A DNA stretch of 44,736 nt, from positions 1 to 44,736 of the IMG/VR virus record IMGVR_UViG_3300037189_005575. One strand, written 5' to 3'. Positions 15,335 to 23,892 of this stretch are shown here, piece after piece (within the stretch, counting starts at the first letter, position 1; each line of letters opens with the position of its first letter). The stretch is from a virus. A program made the translations under genes and the position numbers. A model generated the notes under the pieces. That model saw only the letters and a list, made by a program, of their open reading frames with translations, made no database searches and was not told the origin of the DNA.

Positions 15335-16597
15335 ATGGCACACGATAACGAGTACCGCCTTGTAAGCAAGGTTCTTACTGACCGAAACATCATTCCTGTA
15401 CTTGAGCAGGGCATCACCCCTGACTGGATTGTTGACGACGACCTACGTCGCATTTGGGTATTCATCACTCAGCACTACTCGAACTATCGTGAAGTTCCGA
15501 GCATTGTTGCTGTTGTAGACAACTTCCCAAATTTCAAGATTCTCAAGGTCGAAGATACGATTGAGTATCTGATTGACACGATGGTTGCTTACCGTCGTAG
15601 GACGCTGACCCGAACTGGTGTTCAGACCGTAATCGAACAGCTTACAACTAACAACCACGAAGCTGCTATCAGCGAGATGAGCAAGACTGTCACTCTCGTA
15701 AACGAGCAGGGCAACCTTGGCACTAATCTTCTGGACATCACCAAAGATCCAGAGAAGTTCTTGGAAACTTACAAGAACATGCAGAACACCGAGCTTCTTG
15801 GTGTGCCAACTGGTTTCAAGGCAATCGATGAGGCTACTGCTGGTTTGCAGGGCGGCCAGCTGATTACCCTGGTTGCTCCACCAAAGACTGGTAAGTCCCA
15901 GATTGCTCTCCGTATGGCAGCTCACGTTCACTCTCTCGGAATGACTCCTATGTTCCAGTCGTTCGAGATGAACAACTTTGAGCAGTCTCACCGCTACCTA
16001 GCTATGCGGTCACACCTCAACTCAACCAACTTCAGGCTGGGAAAGCTCGACGCCATCGAGCTGGAGCGTTTTGAGGAGACCATCGAGGAGCTCAAGACCG
16101 AGAAGCCATTCAACTTTATTGATGCAGTCGGTGGCGTTACGATTGACGTTCTGGTTGCCAAGGCCGAACAGCTGAAGCCAGACATCATCTTTGTTGATGG
16201 TGTGTACCTGATGCTTGACCAGGTCTCAGGAGACTCGAACACTCCCCAGGCACTGACTAACATCACTCGTGGCCTCAAGCGTGTCGCACAGCGTCTAAAC
16301 ATTCCAATTGTGATTACCACTCAGACTCTTCTCTGGAAGATGAAGTCTGGAAAGGTAACCGCAGACTCAATTGGTTACTCCTCTTCCTTTTTCCAAGACT
16401 CTGATGTTATTCTTGGTCTAGAACCAATTGAGGGTGAAGATCGACTCCGAACCCTAAAGGTAGTCCAGGCTCGTAACTGTGAGCCAAAGTCTACCTCTAT
16501 CACTTGGAACTGGAAAACTGGTTGCTTTCATGATGAGGACGAAGCAGGTACCTGCAAGTACTGCAAGACTTCGATTTACGGTGTAAATGTTTATTGA
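15335..16597 (+). CDS. DnaB-type replicative helicase
   Basis: The 420-residue protein has the RecA-like DnaB core: Walker A A181-P-P-K-T-G-K-S188, Walker B I-I-F-V-D-G, and a T-T-Q-T motif after the R-G-L-K-R-V-A-Q-R segment. An N-terminal helical domain precedes it. It unwinds the fork in concert with the primase that overlaps its end by 11 nt. Unusually, the C-terminal tail carries C397-x-H399 and C407-x2-C410, a possible zinc knuckle not typical of DnaB. The SD AGAAGGGA lies before the ATG. Confidence 0.85.
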   Translation: MAHDNEYRLVSKVLTDRNIIPVLEQGITPDWIVDDDLRRIWVFITQHYSNYREVPSIVAVVDNFPNFKILKVEDTIEYLIDTMVAYRRRTLTRTGVQTVIEQLTTNNHEAAISEMSKTVTLVNEQGNLGTNLLDITKDPEKFLETYKNMQNTELLGVPTGFKAIDEATAGLQGGQLITLVAPPKTGKSQIALRMAAHVHSLGMTPMFQSFEMNNFEQSHRYLAMRSHLNSTNFRLGKLDAIELERFEETIEELKTEKPFNFIDAVGGVTIDVLVAKAEQLKPDIIFVDGVYLMLDQVSGDSNTPQALTNITRGLKRVAQRLNIPIVITTQTLLWKMKSGKVTADSIGYSSSFFQDSDVILGLEPIEGEDRLRTLKVVQARNCEPKSTSITWNWKTGCFHDEDEAGTCKYCKTSIYGVNVY

Positions 16598-17582
16598 TGT
16601 TGAGGCTGTTCTACTAGCCTTAGGTATTGACGCAGTCGATGCGGGCACAGAGTTTCGCGCTCTGTGCCCCATGCACCGACAGAGAACTGGTCAGGAAGAC
16701 CACTCGCCATCATGGTACGTAAACCAAGACACTGGTAGGCACATCTGCTTCTCTTGTGGTTACAAGGGTAACTTGGCCCAGCTTGTCTGCGACATTAACG
16801 AATTTTATGTACAGGCATACGGCAAGATCACTGGATATGACTACGAGGCGGCTCAACAGTGGATTGCTCAGGTATCTGAGGTTCCCATTGAAAAGCTTCA
16901 GGATATCTTCAACTCACTTCCCAACTACATCAAGGAAGAAATCAAGCCTCTGGAAATGTCTGAGGCTCGCCTAGCAGTTTTCATTGACCCACCTCAAGAC
17001 GCTCTTGACTCTCGCAAGATCACTCTTGAGGCAGCTCAAGCTTTCGGTGTTCTTTGGGATGATAAAAAGAAGAACTGGATTCTTCCCCTTTATGAGCCTC
17101 ACTTCAACCGTTTGATTGGTTGGCAGGAAAAGGGCACAGTTCACAGGACATTCTTCAACCGTCCAACAGGACTCAAGAGGTCTAAGACTTTGTTTGGTCT
17201 TGCAAATCAGAGTGAAGAGCAGGTCATTGTAGTTGAGTCTCCGCTTGACTGTGTTCGTCTTGCAAGCATCGGGTACAAGAGCGCAGTTGCAATTTGTGGC
17301 TCAGGTCTGAGCGACGACCAGCTCAAGCTTCTTCGTGCATCAGATAAGGTAATCGCTGCTTTTGACAACGATTCTGCAGGAAGAAAAGCTTCAAAAGAAA
17401 TATCTGAGTGGGCTCGTAAATACGGCATAAACCTATGGTTTTTCAACTATGGTAATAGTGACAGCAAAGACCCTGGCGATATGACCGAAGAGCAGATTCG
17501 TTGGGGTATCGAAAACGCCATATCTGCACTATACGGAGAGTCTGCCTATGTTCAAGGGAACGCTCAAACCTTATCAAGTTGA
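16587..17582 (+). CDS. DnaG-like primase (CHC2 zinc finger plus Toprim)
   Basis: The 331-residue protein starts with a CHC2 finger, C27-x2-H30 and C54-x2-C57, which reads template DNA. It then has a Toprim catalytic domain: E217 in V-V-E-S-P-L-D, and D260-N-D262 for metal binding. It makes RNA primers. It is shorter than cellular DnaG (about 600 residues) because it lacks the C-terminal helicase-binding domain, consistent with a dedicated phage helicase. It overlaps the helicase at its start and the SNF2-type gene by 35 nt at its end. Confidence 0.85.
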   Translation: MFIDVEAVLLALGIDAVDAGTEFRALCPMHRQRTGQEDHSPSWYVNQDTGRHICFSCGYKGNLAQLVCDINEFYVQAYGKITGYDYEAAQQWIAQVSEVPIEKLQDIFNSLPNYIKEEIKPLEMSEARLAVFIDPPQDALDSRKITLEAAQAFGVLWDDKKKNWILPLYEPHFNRLIGWQEKGTVHRTFFNRPTGLKRSKTLFGLANQSEEQVIVVESPLDCVRLASIGYKSAVAICGSGLSDDQLKLLRASDKVIAAFDNDSAGRKASKEISEWARKYGINLWFFNYGNSDSKDPGDMTEEQIRWGIENAISALYGESAYVQGNAQTLSS

Positions 17583-19131
17583 AGCTGTTGAAAAGATGGT
17601 TGATCAAAAAACCATCCTAGTAGCCTATGAAATGGGACTTGGAAAAACACCAATGACCATTGCTGCAATTGAAACTTTAAGAGATAAAGGTGAGTTCGCT
17701 GATAGCGAACAGTTTGTTTTAGTTCTCTGCCTTGCCTCCCTCAAATACCAGTGGCAAAAAGAAATCGAGAAGTTCACAGACAAATCTGCTCTCGTAATTG
17801 ACGGTTCAGTTTCTCAACGTCACAAGCTTTACGAGAAATCCAGCGAGTATGACTATGTCATTATGAACTACGAACAGGTAGTAAATGACTGGGACATCCT
17901 GAATAAGCTCCCTATATCAGCAATGGTTTGCGATGAGGCTACAGCCATCAAAGGATTCAAAGCAAAGAGAGCAAAGAAAGTAAAAGAACTTTCTAAAAAA
18001 GTATCTGTTAGATTTGCCCTGACTGGCACACCTGTAGAAAACGGTAGACCAGAAGAGATCTACTCAATTATGCAGTTTGTAGATCCAAAGATTCTTGGAC
18101 GATTCGATATCTTTGATAAGACGTTTATTGTTCGCAATCACTTTGGTGGAGTACAAAGGTACACAAACCTACCCACCCTTCACAAAACAGTTATGAAATA
18201 TGCAGTGCGTAAATCTCAAAATGATGAAGATGTTAAGCCGTATCTTCCAACTGCAATTTACCGAGAACCAATTAGAGTAAAACTGGATTCAGCTGCGCAG
18301 AGACTGTACAACAAAATTACTGTTGATCTTTGCGAGGTGTTGATTGAGGCCCGAGAGACTCTGGGATCAAATTTCAATCTATCAGCTCACTATGGCCAAT
18401 CGTTTGACCCAAATGACCCAGCCAACCAATTGCGTGGTGAGGTGATGTCAAGAATATCTGCCCTAAGAATGCTGTGCTCCAGCCCAAACGTCCTAAAGCA
18501 AAGTTACAAAAACTTTGAAGAAGGTAATGGAAAAGGCAGTGTTTACGTGTACAATCTTGGCGATGTTTTGCACGGAGTATCAAAGACACCAAAGCTCGAT
18601 GCTGCAGTGCGATACCTGGAAGACCACCTCGAAATTGATGACACATACAAAGCAGTCGTTTTCACATCTTACTTAGATTCAGTGTCTGAGCTAGTTGATA
18701 GACTTAATGCAAAAGGTTATGGAGCTGTTGCTTACACAGGAGAAATGAATGCGGTCAAAAAAGAAGACGCAAAAGTCAAGTTTCAAACCCGTTCGCATAT
18801 TCGTGTTCTTGTTAGCAGTGACGCTGGCGGTTATGGCGTTGACTTGCCTCAAGCAAATCTCCTGCTCAACTACGACCAGCCATGGTCTTCTGGTCTTGCA
18901 GTGCAGCGTAACGGTCGCATCAACCGCACATCTAGCACCTGGTCAACCATAACAATTCAAGATATACTAATTAATGGTTCCATTGAACAACGTCAGTGGG
19001 ATATGCTAAAACAAAAAGGAAACATTGCTGGAGCAATTCTGGATGGTACTGGAATTAATGCAAAAGGTGGTGTAGATTTAACTGTAGGAAGTTTATTAGA
19101 CTTCTTAGAAAACAGATTATCGGGAGAATAA
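17548..19131 (+). CDS. SNF2-type DEAD/H helicase/translocase
   Basis: The 527-residue protein has SF2/SNF2 motifs: Walker A E28-M-G-L-G-K-T34, Walker B D129-E-A-T132, V-R-F-A-L-T-G-T-P-V-E-N-G (motif III), and a second helicase domain with V-V-F-T-S-Y (motif IV), V-S-S-D-A-G-G-Y-G-V-D-L (motif V) and Q-R-N-G-R-I-N-R (motif VI). Such phage proteins remodel DNA-protein complexes or branch-migrate DNA. Its first 35 nt lie inside the primase gene. Confidence 0.85.
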   Translation: MFKGTLKPYQVEAVEKMVDQKTILVAYEMGLGKTPMTIAAIETLRDKGEFADSEQFVLVLCLASLKYQWQKEIEKFTDKSALVIDGSVSQRHKLYEKSSEYDYVIMNYEQVVNDWDILNKLPISAMVCDEATAIKGFKAKRAKKVKELSKKVSVRFALTGTPVENGRPEEIYSIMQFVDPKILGRFDIFDKTFIVRNHFGGVQRYTNLPTLHKTVMKYAVRKSQNDEDVKPYLPTAIYREPIRVKLDSAAQRLYNKITVDLCEVLIEARETLGSNFNLSAHYGQSFDPNDPANQLRGEVMSRISALRMLCSSPNVLKQSYKNFEEGNGKGSVYVYNLGDVLHGVSKTPKLDAAVRYLEDHLEIDDTYKAVVFTSYLDSVSELVDRLNAKGYGAVAYTGEMNAVKKEDAKVKFQTRSHIRVLVSSDAGGYGVDLPQANLLLNYDQPWSSGLAVQRNGRINRTSSTWSTITIQDILINGSIEQRQWDMLKQKGNIAGAILDGTGINAKGGVDLTVGSLLDFLENRLSGE

Positions 19132-19132
19132 T

Positions 19133-19576
19133 ATGGCAAAAGCATCACCAGAAGCAGTACGTACCTTTGCTTCACCAAATGATTTTAAGACCCAGGTCCA
19201 AGAGTACATCCGTCTCAAGACCTCTATCGACACTCTGGAGTCCCGTTCCAAGGAACTACGAGAGAAGCTTTTTGCTGCTCTGGACCAGGATGGCGAAGTA
19301 GACCTAAACGGCAACATCAACATTATTTTGGATAATCCAATTGATGGCGTAGTTCGCCTTGAAAAGCAGCGTCGAGTATCACGTAAGTTGAACGAGCCAC
19401 TTGCAGAGTCGATTATCAACTCTAAGGGTATTGGCGACAAGATTTACGAGACCAAGCGCGTAATCAACGAAGAGGCCCTAATGGCCGCTTACTATAACGG
19501 CGACATCACCGAAGAAGAACTCGACGATATGTTTCCAGCAAGCGTGACCTGGGCACTAAGGACCCCTAAGAAGTAA
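19133..19576 (+). CDS. Unknown protein with N-terminal coiled coil
   Basis: No family recognised. The 147-residue protein begins with an Ala/Ser/Pro segment, then a coiled-coil-like helix (Y-I-R-L-K-T-S-I-D-T-L-E-S-R-S-K-E-L), then a beta segment (E-V-D-L-N-G-N-I-N-I-I-L) and a charged helical C-terminal half. It starts one base after the SNF2-type gene ends and is followed one base later by the MerR-like gene. Its place suggests a replication role but none is proven. Confidence 0.55.
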   Translation: MAKASPEAVRTFASPNDFKTQVQEYIRLKTSIDTLESRSKELREKLFAALDQDGEVDLNGNINIILDNPIDGVVRLEKQRRVSRKLNEPLAESIINSKGIGDKIYETKRVINEEALMAAYYNGDITEEELDDMFPASVTWALRTPKK

Positions 19577-19577
19577 A

Positions 19578-20063
19578 ATGCCTGGCCTACGTAGTGACGA
19601 AGAGATTCTTAGAGCCTTTGACGGTATAACCACTGTCCCAGGCTCTAAGAAGCCACGTCGTGAAGACAACCCTGTCGCACAAAAGATGCGACGTAAGATC
19701 CTTGAGGACACCAATGGTTGGGACGATAACCCAATTATTAAGACTCTCAATGGTAAAGAGGTTGAGCTCTTCACCGTAGGCGCATTTGCTCAAGCTCTGG
19801 AAAAAGAAGTTGTAACCATTCGGTACTGGGAGAAAAAAGGATTTATCCCAATTGCTCCATACCGCTTGCGTTCCAAGAGTTTAAATGGTAAAAAGGTAAA
19901 TGGAAACCGCGTGTACACTCGGGATCTAATAGAAATAACCATAAAAGAATTCGAAAGGCGTGGACTTTTAGGGTCAGCGCGTGTAGAATGGAAACAACAC
20001 GAAGACTTAACACATACTCTCGTTAGTAAGTGGAAAGAATCCGTGGAAAAAGAGAGCCAGTAG
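19578..20063 (+). CDS. MerR-like helix-turn-helix protein
   Basis: The 161-residue protein has a MerR-type winged helix at about residues 55-90: F-T-V-G-A-F-A-Q-A-L, T-I-R-Y-W-E-K-K-G-F-I-P. The usual C-terminal MerR effector domain is replaced by a charged helical tail. The N-terminal 50 residues are basic and probably disordered. It may regulate transcription or shape DNA near the origin. It is followed by a small hairpin (20078-20089) and the SSB gene. Confidence 0.65.
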   Translation: MPGLRSDEEILRAFDGITTVPGSKKPRREDNPVAQKMRRKILEDTNGWDDNPIIKTLNGKEVELFTVGAFAQALEKEVVTIRYWEKKGFIPIAPYRLRSKSLNGKKVNGNRVYTRDLIEITIKEFERRGLLGSARVEWKQHEDLTHTLVSKWKESVEKESQ

Positions 20064-20077
20064 GCCTCCTACAACCT

Positions 20078-20089
20078 GGGCGAAAGCCC
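20078..20089 (+). promoter_or_regulatory. Small GNRA-capped hairpin before the SSB gene
   Basis: GGGC-GAAA-GCCC forms a short stem with a GNRA tetraloop in the 49-nt gap. There is no T-run, so it is not a simple terminator. It may stabilise the SSB mRNA or modulate its translation. The SD AAAGGA is further downstream. Confidence 0.35.
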
Positions 20090-20112
20090 CAACAACAAAG
20101 GAAATACGAATC

Positions 20113-20772
20113 ATGATCAACCGTCCAATTATGAATGCAGACGACTACTTGGTAGACGACGAGCCACAGGCAAAGCCTAAGCACGGTACGACTAGCCAGG
20201 CTGGTTGGGCAGCTGCCAATGCATTCCTTAACAAGAAGAAGTCTGCTAGTTCAGACACCAAGACCACCTTTGTCAAGTTCTCCGAGCAGGGTGTTCTTGT
20301 TCGTTTCCTTGACGATGAGCCATTCAGGGTATACGAAGAGCACTGGGTTGACAACGGACAGGTACGCCGTTCGTTCGTTTGCCTTGGTGACGACTGCCCT
20401 CTCTGCACCATTGCTGGTGACCACCCACGTCCAAAGTTCGCCTTTAACGTAGTCGTACTCTCGGACGAGGAGCCAACCACTCAGATTCTGGTAGCAGTTC
20501 CTACCCTTGCTAAGCTTCTCCAGGCAGCTCACGAGGACCCTAAGAAGGGCCCACTGAGCCGTTACTTCTGGGAGATCAAGCGTCTTGGCATGGGCCGTGA
20601 CACCCAGTACACTCTTGACCGTGTACGAGCAACCGACTTGGCCGAGGAGTTTGAGCTCGACCCAGACGAAGTAGCCGAGATTGTAGAGAATGCATCTCGC
20701 TATGACGAGTCAGCTATCATCGCATCGCCTCGTGATGAGCTGCTGACCATTGCGCGTGGTCTAGTCAGCTAG
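20113..20772 (+). CDS. Zinc-containing single-stranded DNA-binding protein (gp32-like)
   Basis: The 219-residue protein fits phage SSBs of the T4 gp32 type: a basic N-terminal segment, an OB-fold region with F-V-K-F and V-L-V-R-F-L-D-D-E-P-F, and a zinc site from C90, C95, C98 and H104 (C-L-G-D-D-C-P-L-C). It coats ssDNA and coordinates the replisome. The C terminus is acidic. The start is the ATG after AAAGGA; a second ATG at 20131 is less well placed. It stands between two hairpins, which suggests separate, high expression. Confidence 0.7.
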   Translation: MINRPIMNADDYLVDDEPQAKPKHGTTSQAGWAAANAFLNKKKSASSDTKTTFVKFSEQGVLVRFLDDEPFRVYEEHWVDNGQVRRSFVCLGDDCPLCTIAGDHPRPKFAFNVVVLSDEEPTTQILVAVPTLAKLLQAAHEDPKKGPLSRYFWEIKRLGMGRDTQYTLDRVRATDLAEEFELDPDEVAEIVENASRYDESAIIASPRDELLTIARGLVS

Positions 20773-20795
20773 TAAGCTAGACTCACCACCCAAAC

Positions 20796-20838
20796 GTGGG
20801 GGACCAGGTTCTTCCTCCCTTCTGTCCTGGTCCCCCAC
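20796..20838 (+). terminator. Perfect 13-bp stem hairpin between SSB and polymerase genes
   Basis: GTGGGGGACCAGG (20796-20808) pairs perfectly with CCTGGTCCCCCAC (20826-20838) around a pyrimidine-rich 17-nt loop. It is GC-rich and lies in an 87-nt gap. A T-run is absent, so it may be an mRNA-stabilising or partial terminator element rather than a classic rho-independent terminator. The stem could protect the SSB transcript end. Confidence 0.5.
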
Positions 20839-20859
20839 TCACATATTTATGAGGCGAAA

Positions 20860-22866
20860 ATGAATATCATTACTACAAAAGAGCAGCTACAAGAATTTGT
20901 TGAGTATTACTCCAAAGTAGATGCATTTGCATGGGACGTAGAAACCATCGGTGAAGACCGACTTTATCCAGTAATCAATGACGTTTGCTGGATTTCTTTT
21001 GCTACTGAGGGACGTACGGACGTCATTCCTATGGGGCATCCTAATGGTGAATTTCTTGATTGGAAAAAGCCACTACTTCTACAGGGCCAGCGTCGCCTAG
21101 AAGAGGGCAAAGAGCTTCTTGAGTCACACTACTCAAAAGACACTCGTAAGTGGGAAGCTAAGTTTGGCCCAGCTCCTACTCAGCTAACCCCAGCAGAAGT
21201 ATTCAAGGCAATCGAACCTGTCATGTTTTCCGACAAGTTGAAGATTGCTCACAACGCTAAGTTCGACTTGAAGTCCGTAGCAAAGTACTACGGTGGCCGT
21301 GTTCCATCCAAGCCACATTTTGATACTCTAACTGCCGCGATGATTACCAACAATCTCAACAAGAACTCTCTTGGTTTGAAGGCGTGTGTTGAGCGCGAGC
21401 TTGGTGTAGTAATGGAAAAGGGTGTAGGAGAGAACGTTGCTCTACATGCATTCTCAGAAGTAGCAAACTACTCGGGCCTAGACGCACAACTTACTTGGGA
21501 GCTGTACAAGGTTCTTGACGCAAAGATCGTAGACAATCTTCGCAAGGTATGGAAGCTCGAGATGGATGTACTGTCTGCACTATGCGACATGGAGCTCACT
21601 GGAGCGTACATCGATCAGACTCAGTTGGGCGTCCTAGCAGAACAGATTGAGACGGACCGAGAGACCGCAAAAGCAAAAGCGTTCAAGGTTGCTGGAGAAG
21701 CATTTGCAATCAACTCGGTTCCTGTAAAGCAAAGACTGCTTTACGCACCTGGCCCAAACGGTGAGAAGCCACGACTTCCAATGATGCCTAAGTATGGCAA
21801 CACTCTTACCGACAAGGGTCGAGTAGTTTACCGAGCAACCCCAGACAAGCTTGACTACACTCACTTCTCTGTAGCTGCAGACGCGCTCGATTACTTCAGA
21901 GGTAAAGATGCTCTCGTAGATGCACTTCTTGAGTATGCTGACTTGAATAAGCTCATGACTACATACGTAACTCCGTATACTGGAGGTGTAGTCGAACGGG
22001 AAACTAATGGTAAAAAGAAGTATATTGAAAAGAAGTCACTACTCATTAATGGTCGTGTACACACGAACTTTAAATCTCATGGGGCCGAGACTGGTCGATT
22101 TAGCTCTTCTGAGCCAAACCTGCAAAATATCCCCTCTTCTGGTGAGTACGGTAAGCTGGTGCGTAATCTATTCGTTGCTCCCCCAGGCCATCGACTGGTT
22201 GTGGCTGACTATTCTCAGATTGAGCCCAGAATCATTGCTGCCTTTTCAGGAGACCCGAGACTAGTAGACAACTATTTGACTGGTGGAGATATCTACACTA
22301 CAATTGGTAATACTATGGGTGTAGATCGCAAAGCTGGTAAGGTACTTGTTCTTGCCATTTCGTATGGCGTTGGGCCAGACAAGATTGCTACGTCCATTGG
22401 CTGTACCCTTAAAGAAGCAAAAGATCTTCTTGCCCGTTTCGAAAAAGAGTTTTCTTCCATTGCCAAGTACAAGGCAAAGGTAATTCGTTTTGCGTCAGCA
22501 AAGTCACCGATGCCATACGTAGAGACCATCTTTGGTCGTAGGCGTTACATCCCTGACTTGCTGACTAATGACAAGGGCAGACTCGCACGTGCTGAGCGTC
22601 AAGCGTTCAACACTATGATTCAGGGCAGTGCTGCTGACATCATGAAGCTTGCGCTTGTTCGTGCACACTCCTGCTTCGTAAACGAGCCAGACATCAACGT
22701 GGTGCTTACTGTCCACGATGAATTGGTAACTATCTGCCCAGAAGATCGTGCAGAAGAAGTTGCAGAAGCAATCAAGTTCTCTATGGAAGGGTTCAGTCTT
22801 CCACAGATTACAGTTCCTCTAAAAGCAGAAGTCTACGTTGTAGACAAGTGGGGTCAGGCAAAGTAA
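20860..22866 (+). CDS. Family A DNA polymerase with 3'-5' exonuclease
   Basis: The 668-residue protein has a DEDD exonuclease (D26-x-E28 in W-D-V-E-T; H-N-A-K-F-D-L-K) and a polymerase domain: T-G-R-F-S-S-S-E-P-N-L-Q-N-I-P, motif A D450-Y-S-Q-I-E, motif B ending S-Y-G-V, and motif C V-H619-D620-E621. It lacks the 5'-3' exonuclease of bacterial Pol I. It is the phage replicative polymerase. The ATG at 20860 follows a GAGGCG SD. The end overlaps the next start (TAATG). Confidence 0.9.
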   Translation: MNIITTKEQLQEFVEYYSKVDAFAWDVETIGEDRLYPVINDVCWISFATEGRTDVIPMGHPNGEFLDWKKPLLLQGQRRLEEGKELLESHYSKDTRKWEAKFGPAPTQLTPAEVFKAIEPVMFSDKLKIAHNAKFDLKSVAKYYGGRVPSKPHFDTLTAAMITNNLNKNSLGLKACVERELGVVMEKGVGENVALHAFSEVANYSGLDAQLTWELYKVLDAKIVDNLRKVWKLEMDVLSALCDMELTGAYIDQTQLGVLAEQIETDRETAKAKAFKVAGEAFAINSVPVKQRLLYAPGPNGEKPRLPMMPKYGNTLTDKGRVVYRATPDKLDYTHFSVAADALDYFRGKDALVDALLEYADLNKLMTTYVTPYTGGVVERETNGKKKYIEKKSLLINGRVHTNFKSHGAETGRFSSSEPNLQNIPSSGEYGKLVRNLFVAPPGHRLVVADYSQIEPRIIAAFSGDPRLVDNYLTGGDIYTTIGNTMGVDRKAGKVLVLAISYGVGPDKIATSIGCTLKEAKDLLARFEKEFSSIAKYKAKVIRFASAKSPMPYVETIFGRRRYIPDLLTNDKGRLARAERQAFNTMIQGSAADIMKLALVRAHSCFVNEPDINVVLTVHDELVTICPEDRAEEVAEAIKFSMEGFSLPQITVPLKAEVYVVDKWGQAK

Positions 22867-23330
22867 TGTTTAAAAAGAAGAGTAAAAATAAAGACAAGAT
22901 TAACTACTTGTCTGATGTACAAAACAGAACAAGAGCATTTGTTCTTGATTCACAGATCCCTCATGCACACGAGATTAGCGTTGCATTGGGTTGTTCTCCA
23001 ATCAGTGATGAGGGCGCAGCTCATGAGGAAGAGATTAGCGATGCTCGTGTAGAGCGAATTGCCTACCTAATTCCTTTGCTGTACGCTTATAGCAAGCTCC
23101 TTGCTGAGGGGTCTAATGTCCACTCTCACTCTGAGTTGAAGGATGCGCTATCTGAAATAAAGGGAGACCCATCCAAAGAAGGCGCAGCCTCAGAACTATC
23201 TGACCTTTCCACAGAAATTTGGAAGGTTCGTAAGAAGGTTCTAGAAGAGTTTTCTTTCAATGTTTTAATGGGAGCAGTTTCCCAGCTAATTGATATGGAT
23301 TTGTTGATTATACCTAAGGATAAGCGATGA
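22866..23330 (+). CDS. Unknown protein downstream of the DNA polymerase
   Basis: No family recognised. The ATG at 22866 overlaps the polymerase stop; an earlier in-frame start at 22848 lies inside the polymerase and is less likely. The 154-residue protein has a very basic start (M-F-K-K-K-S-K-N-K-D-K), then a helical body with acidic patches and several hydrophobic helices (I-A-Y-L-I-P-L-L-Y-A-Y-S-K-L-L, N-V-L-M-G-A-V-S-Q-L-I). No catalytic motif is visible. It overlaps the next gene by 4 nt. Confidence 0.6.
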   Translation: MFKKKSKNKDKINYLSDVQNRTRAFVLDSQIPHAHEISVALGCSPISDEGAAHEEEISDARVERIAYLIPLLYAYSKLLAEGSNVHSHSELKDALSEIKGDPSKEGAASELSDLSTEIWKVRKKVLEEFSFNVLMGAVSQLIDMDLLIIPKDKR

Positions 23331-23710
23331 ATAACGCAAGTTGGTGGGCTAACAAGCTGAGCACCAATCCACCTGTTCAACAGGGTCGCCCAGCAAATAC
23401 TGTTCCTATGCCACCGTCACAACAACCGATGGCTCCGATGCCTACGTTTCAACAACAGGGCCCACCCCGCCAAGCGACGAGTGCTATGCAGAATAATTAC
23501 TGTCCTGACTGCGGGTCGAATAATTACATGTCTCCATCGCCTCAGATCGCATTCCGCTGTTATGACTGCGGATACCCCGTTCAACAGTCGGGTTCACGTT
23601 TCGGTGGCCTCGCTGGTGCACATGTTGAAGGCACGGCAAAAGCGTCATTAGGTAATGACACCTCCAACAACTGGAACCCACAAGGAATCATCGGAAGAAT
23701 AGACGGATAA
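23327..23710 (+). CDS. Small zinc-ribbon protein with Pro/Gln-rich N terminus
   Basis: The 127-residue protein has a disordered Pro/Gln/Met-rich first half, then a zinc ribbon: C-P-D-C-G and C-Y-D-C-G about 20 residues apart. The tail is Gly/Asn-rich. The function is unknown. Zinc ribbons beside polymerase and RecA genes often bind nucleic acid or protein partners. It abuts neighbours on both sides with overlaps of 4 nt and 1 nt. Confidence 0.6.
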   Translation: MNNASWWANKLSTNPPVQQGRPANTVPMPPSQQPMAPMPTFQQQGPPRQATSAMQNNYCPDCGSNNYMSPSPQIAFRCYDCGYPVQQSGSRFGGLAGAHVEGTAKASLGNDTSNNWNPQGIIGRIDG

Positions 23711-23892
23711 TGGGATTTAACGAATACAACCAGGGCTTCAATGATGGGCTCTACCACGCAGCTGACTTTCTTAAGTCTGTAGCCAAAGACCTAAACAGCC
23801 TTGGTATGGAGAGCGGCACCGAAGATGCCGAACTCCTAGAAGAACTTGCAGATGTAATTCTGGAAGACGTAAGAGAGGAAACAATTGATTAA
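23710..23892 (+). CDS. Small acidic protein of unknown function
   Basis: The 60-residue protein is helical and strongly acidic (E-D-A-E-L-L-E-E-L-A-D-V-I-L-E-D-V-R-E-E). The start overlaps the previous stop (TAATG) and the end overlaps the recA start (TTGATTAA). An acidic protein just before recA could be an interaction partner or DNA mimic, but nothing in the sequence proves this. Confidence 0.55.
   Translation: MGFNEYNQGFNDGLYHAADFLKSVAKDLNSLGMESGTEDAELLEELADVILEDVREETID

Noticed and set aside
15443-15991. Long open frame (182 codons) on the minus strand
   Set aside because: It lies fully inside the DnaB-type helicase gene, has no SD or motif, and is a codon-bias shadow. Other minus-strand frames between 2 and 43700 were rejected for the same reason.
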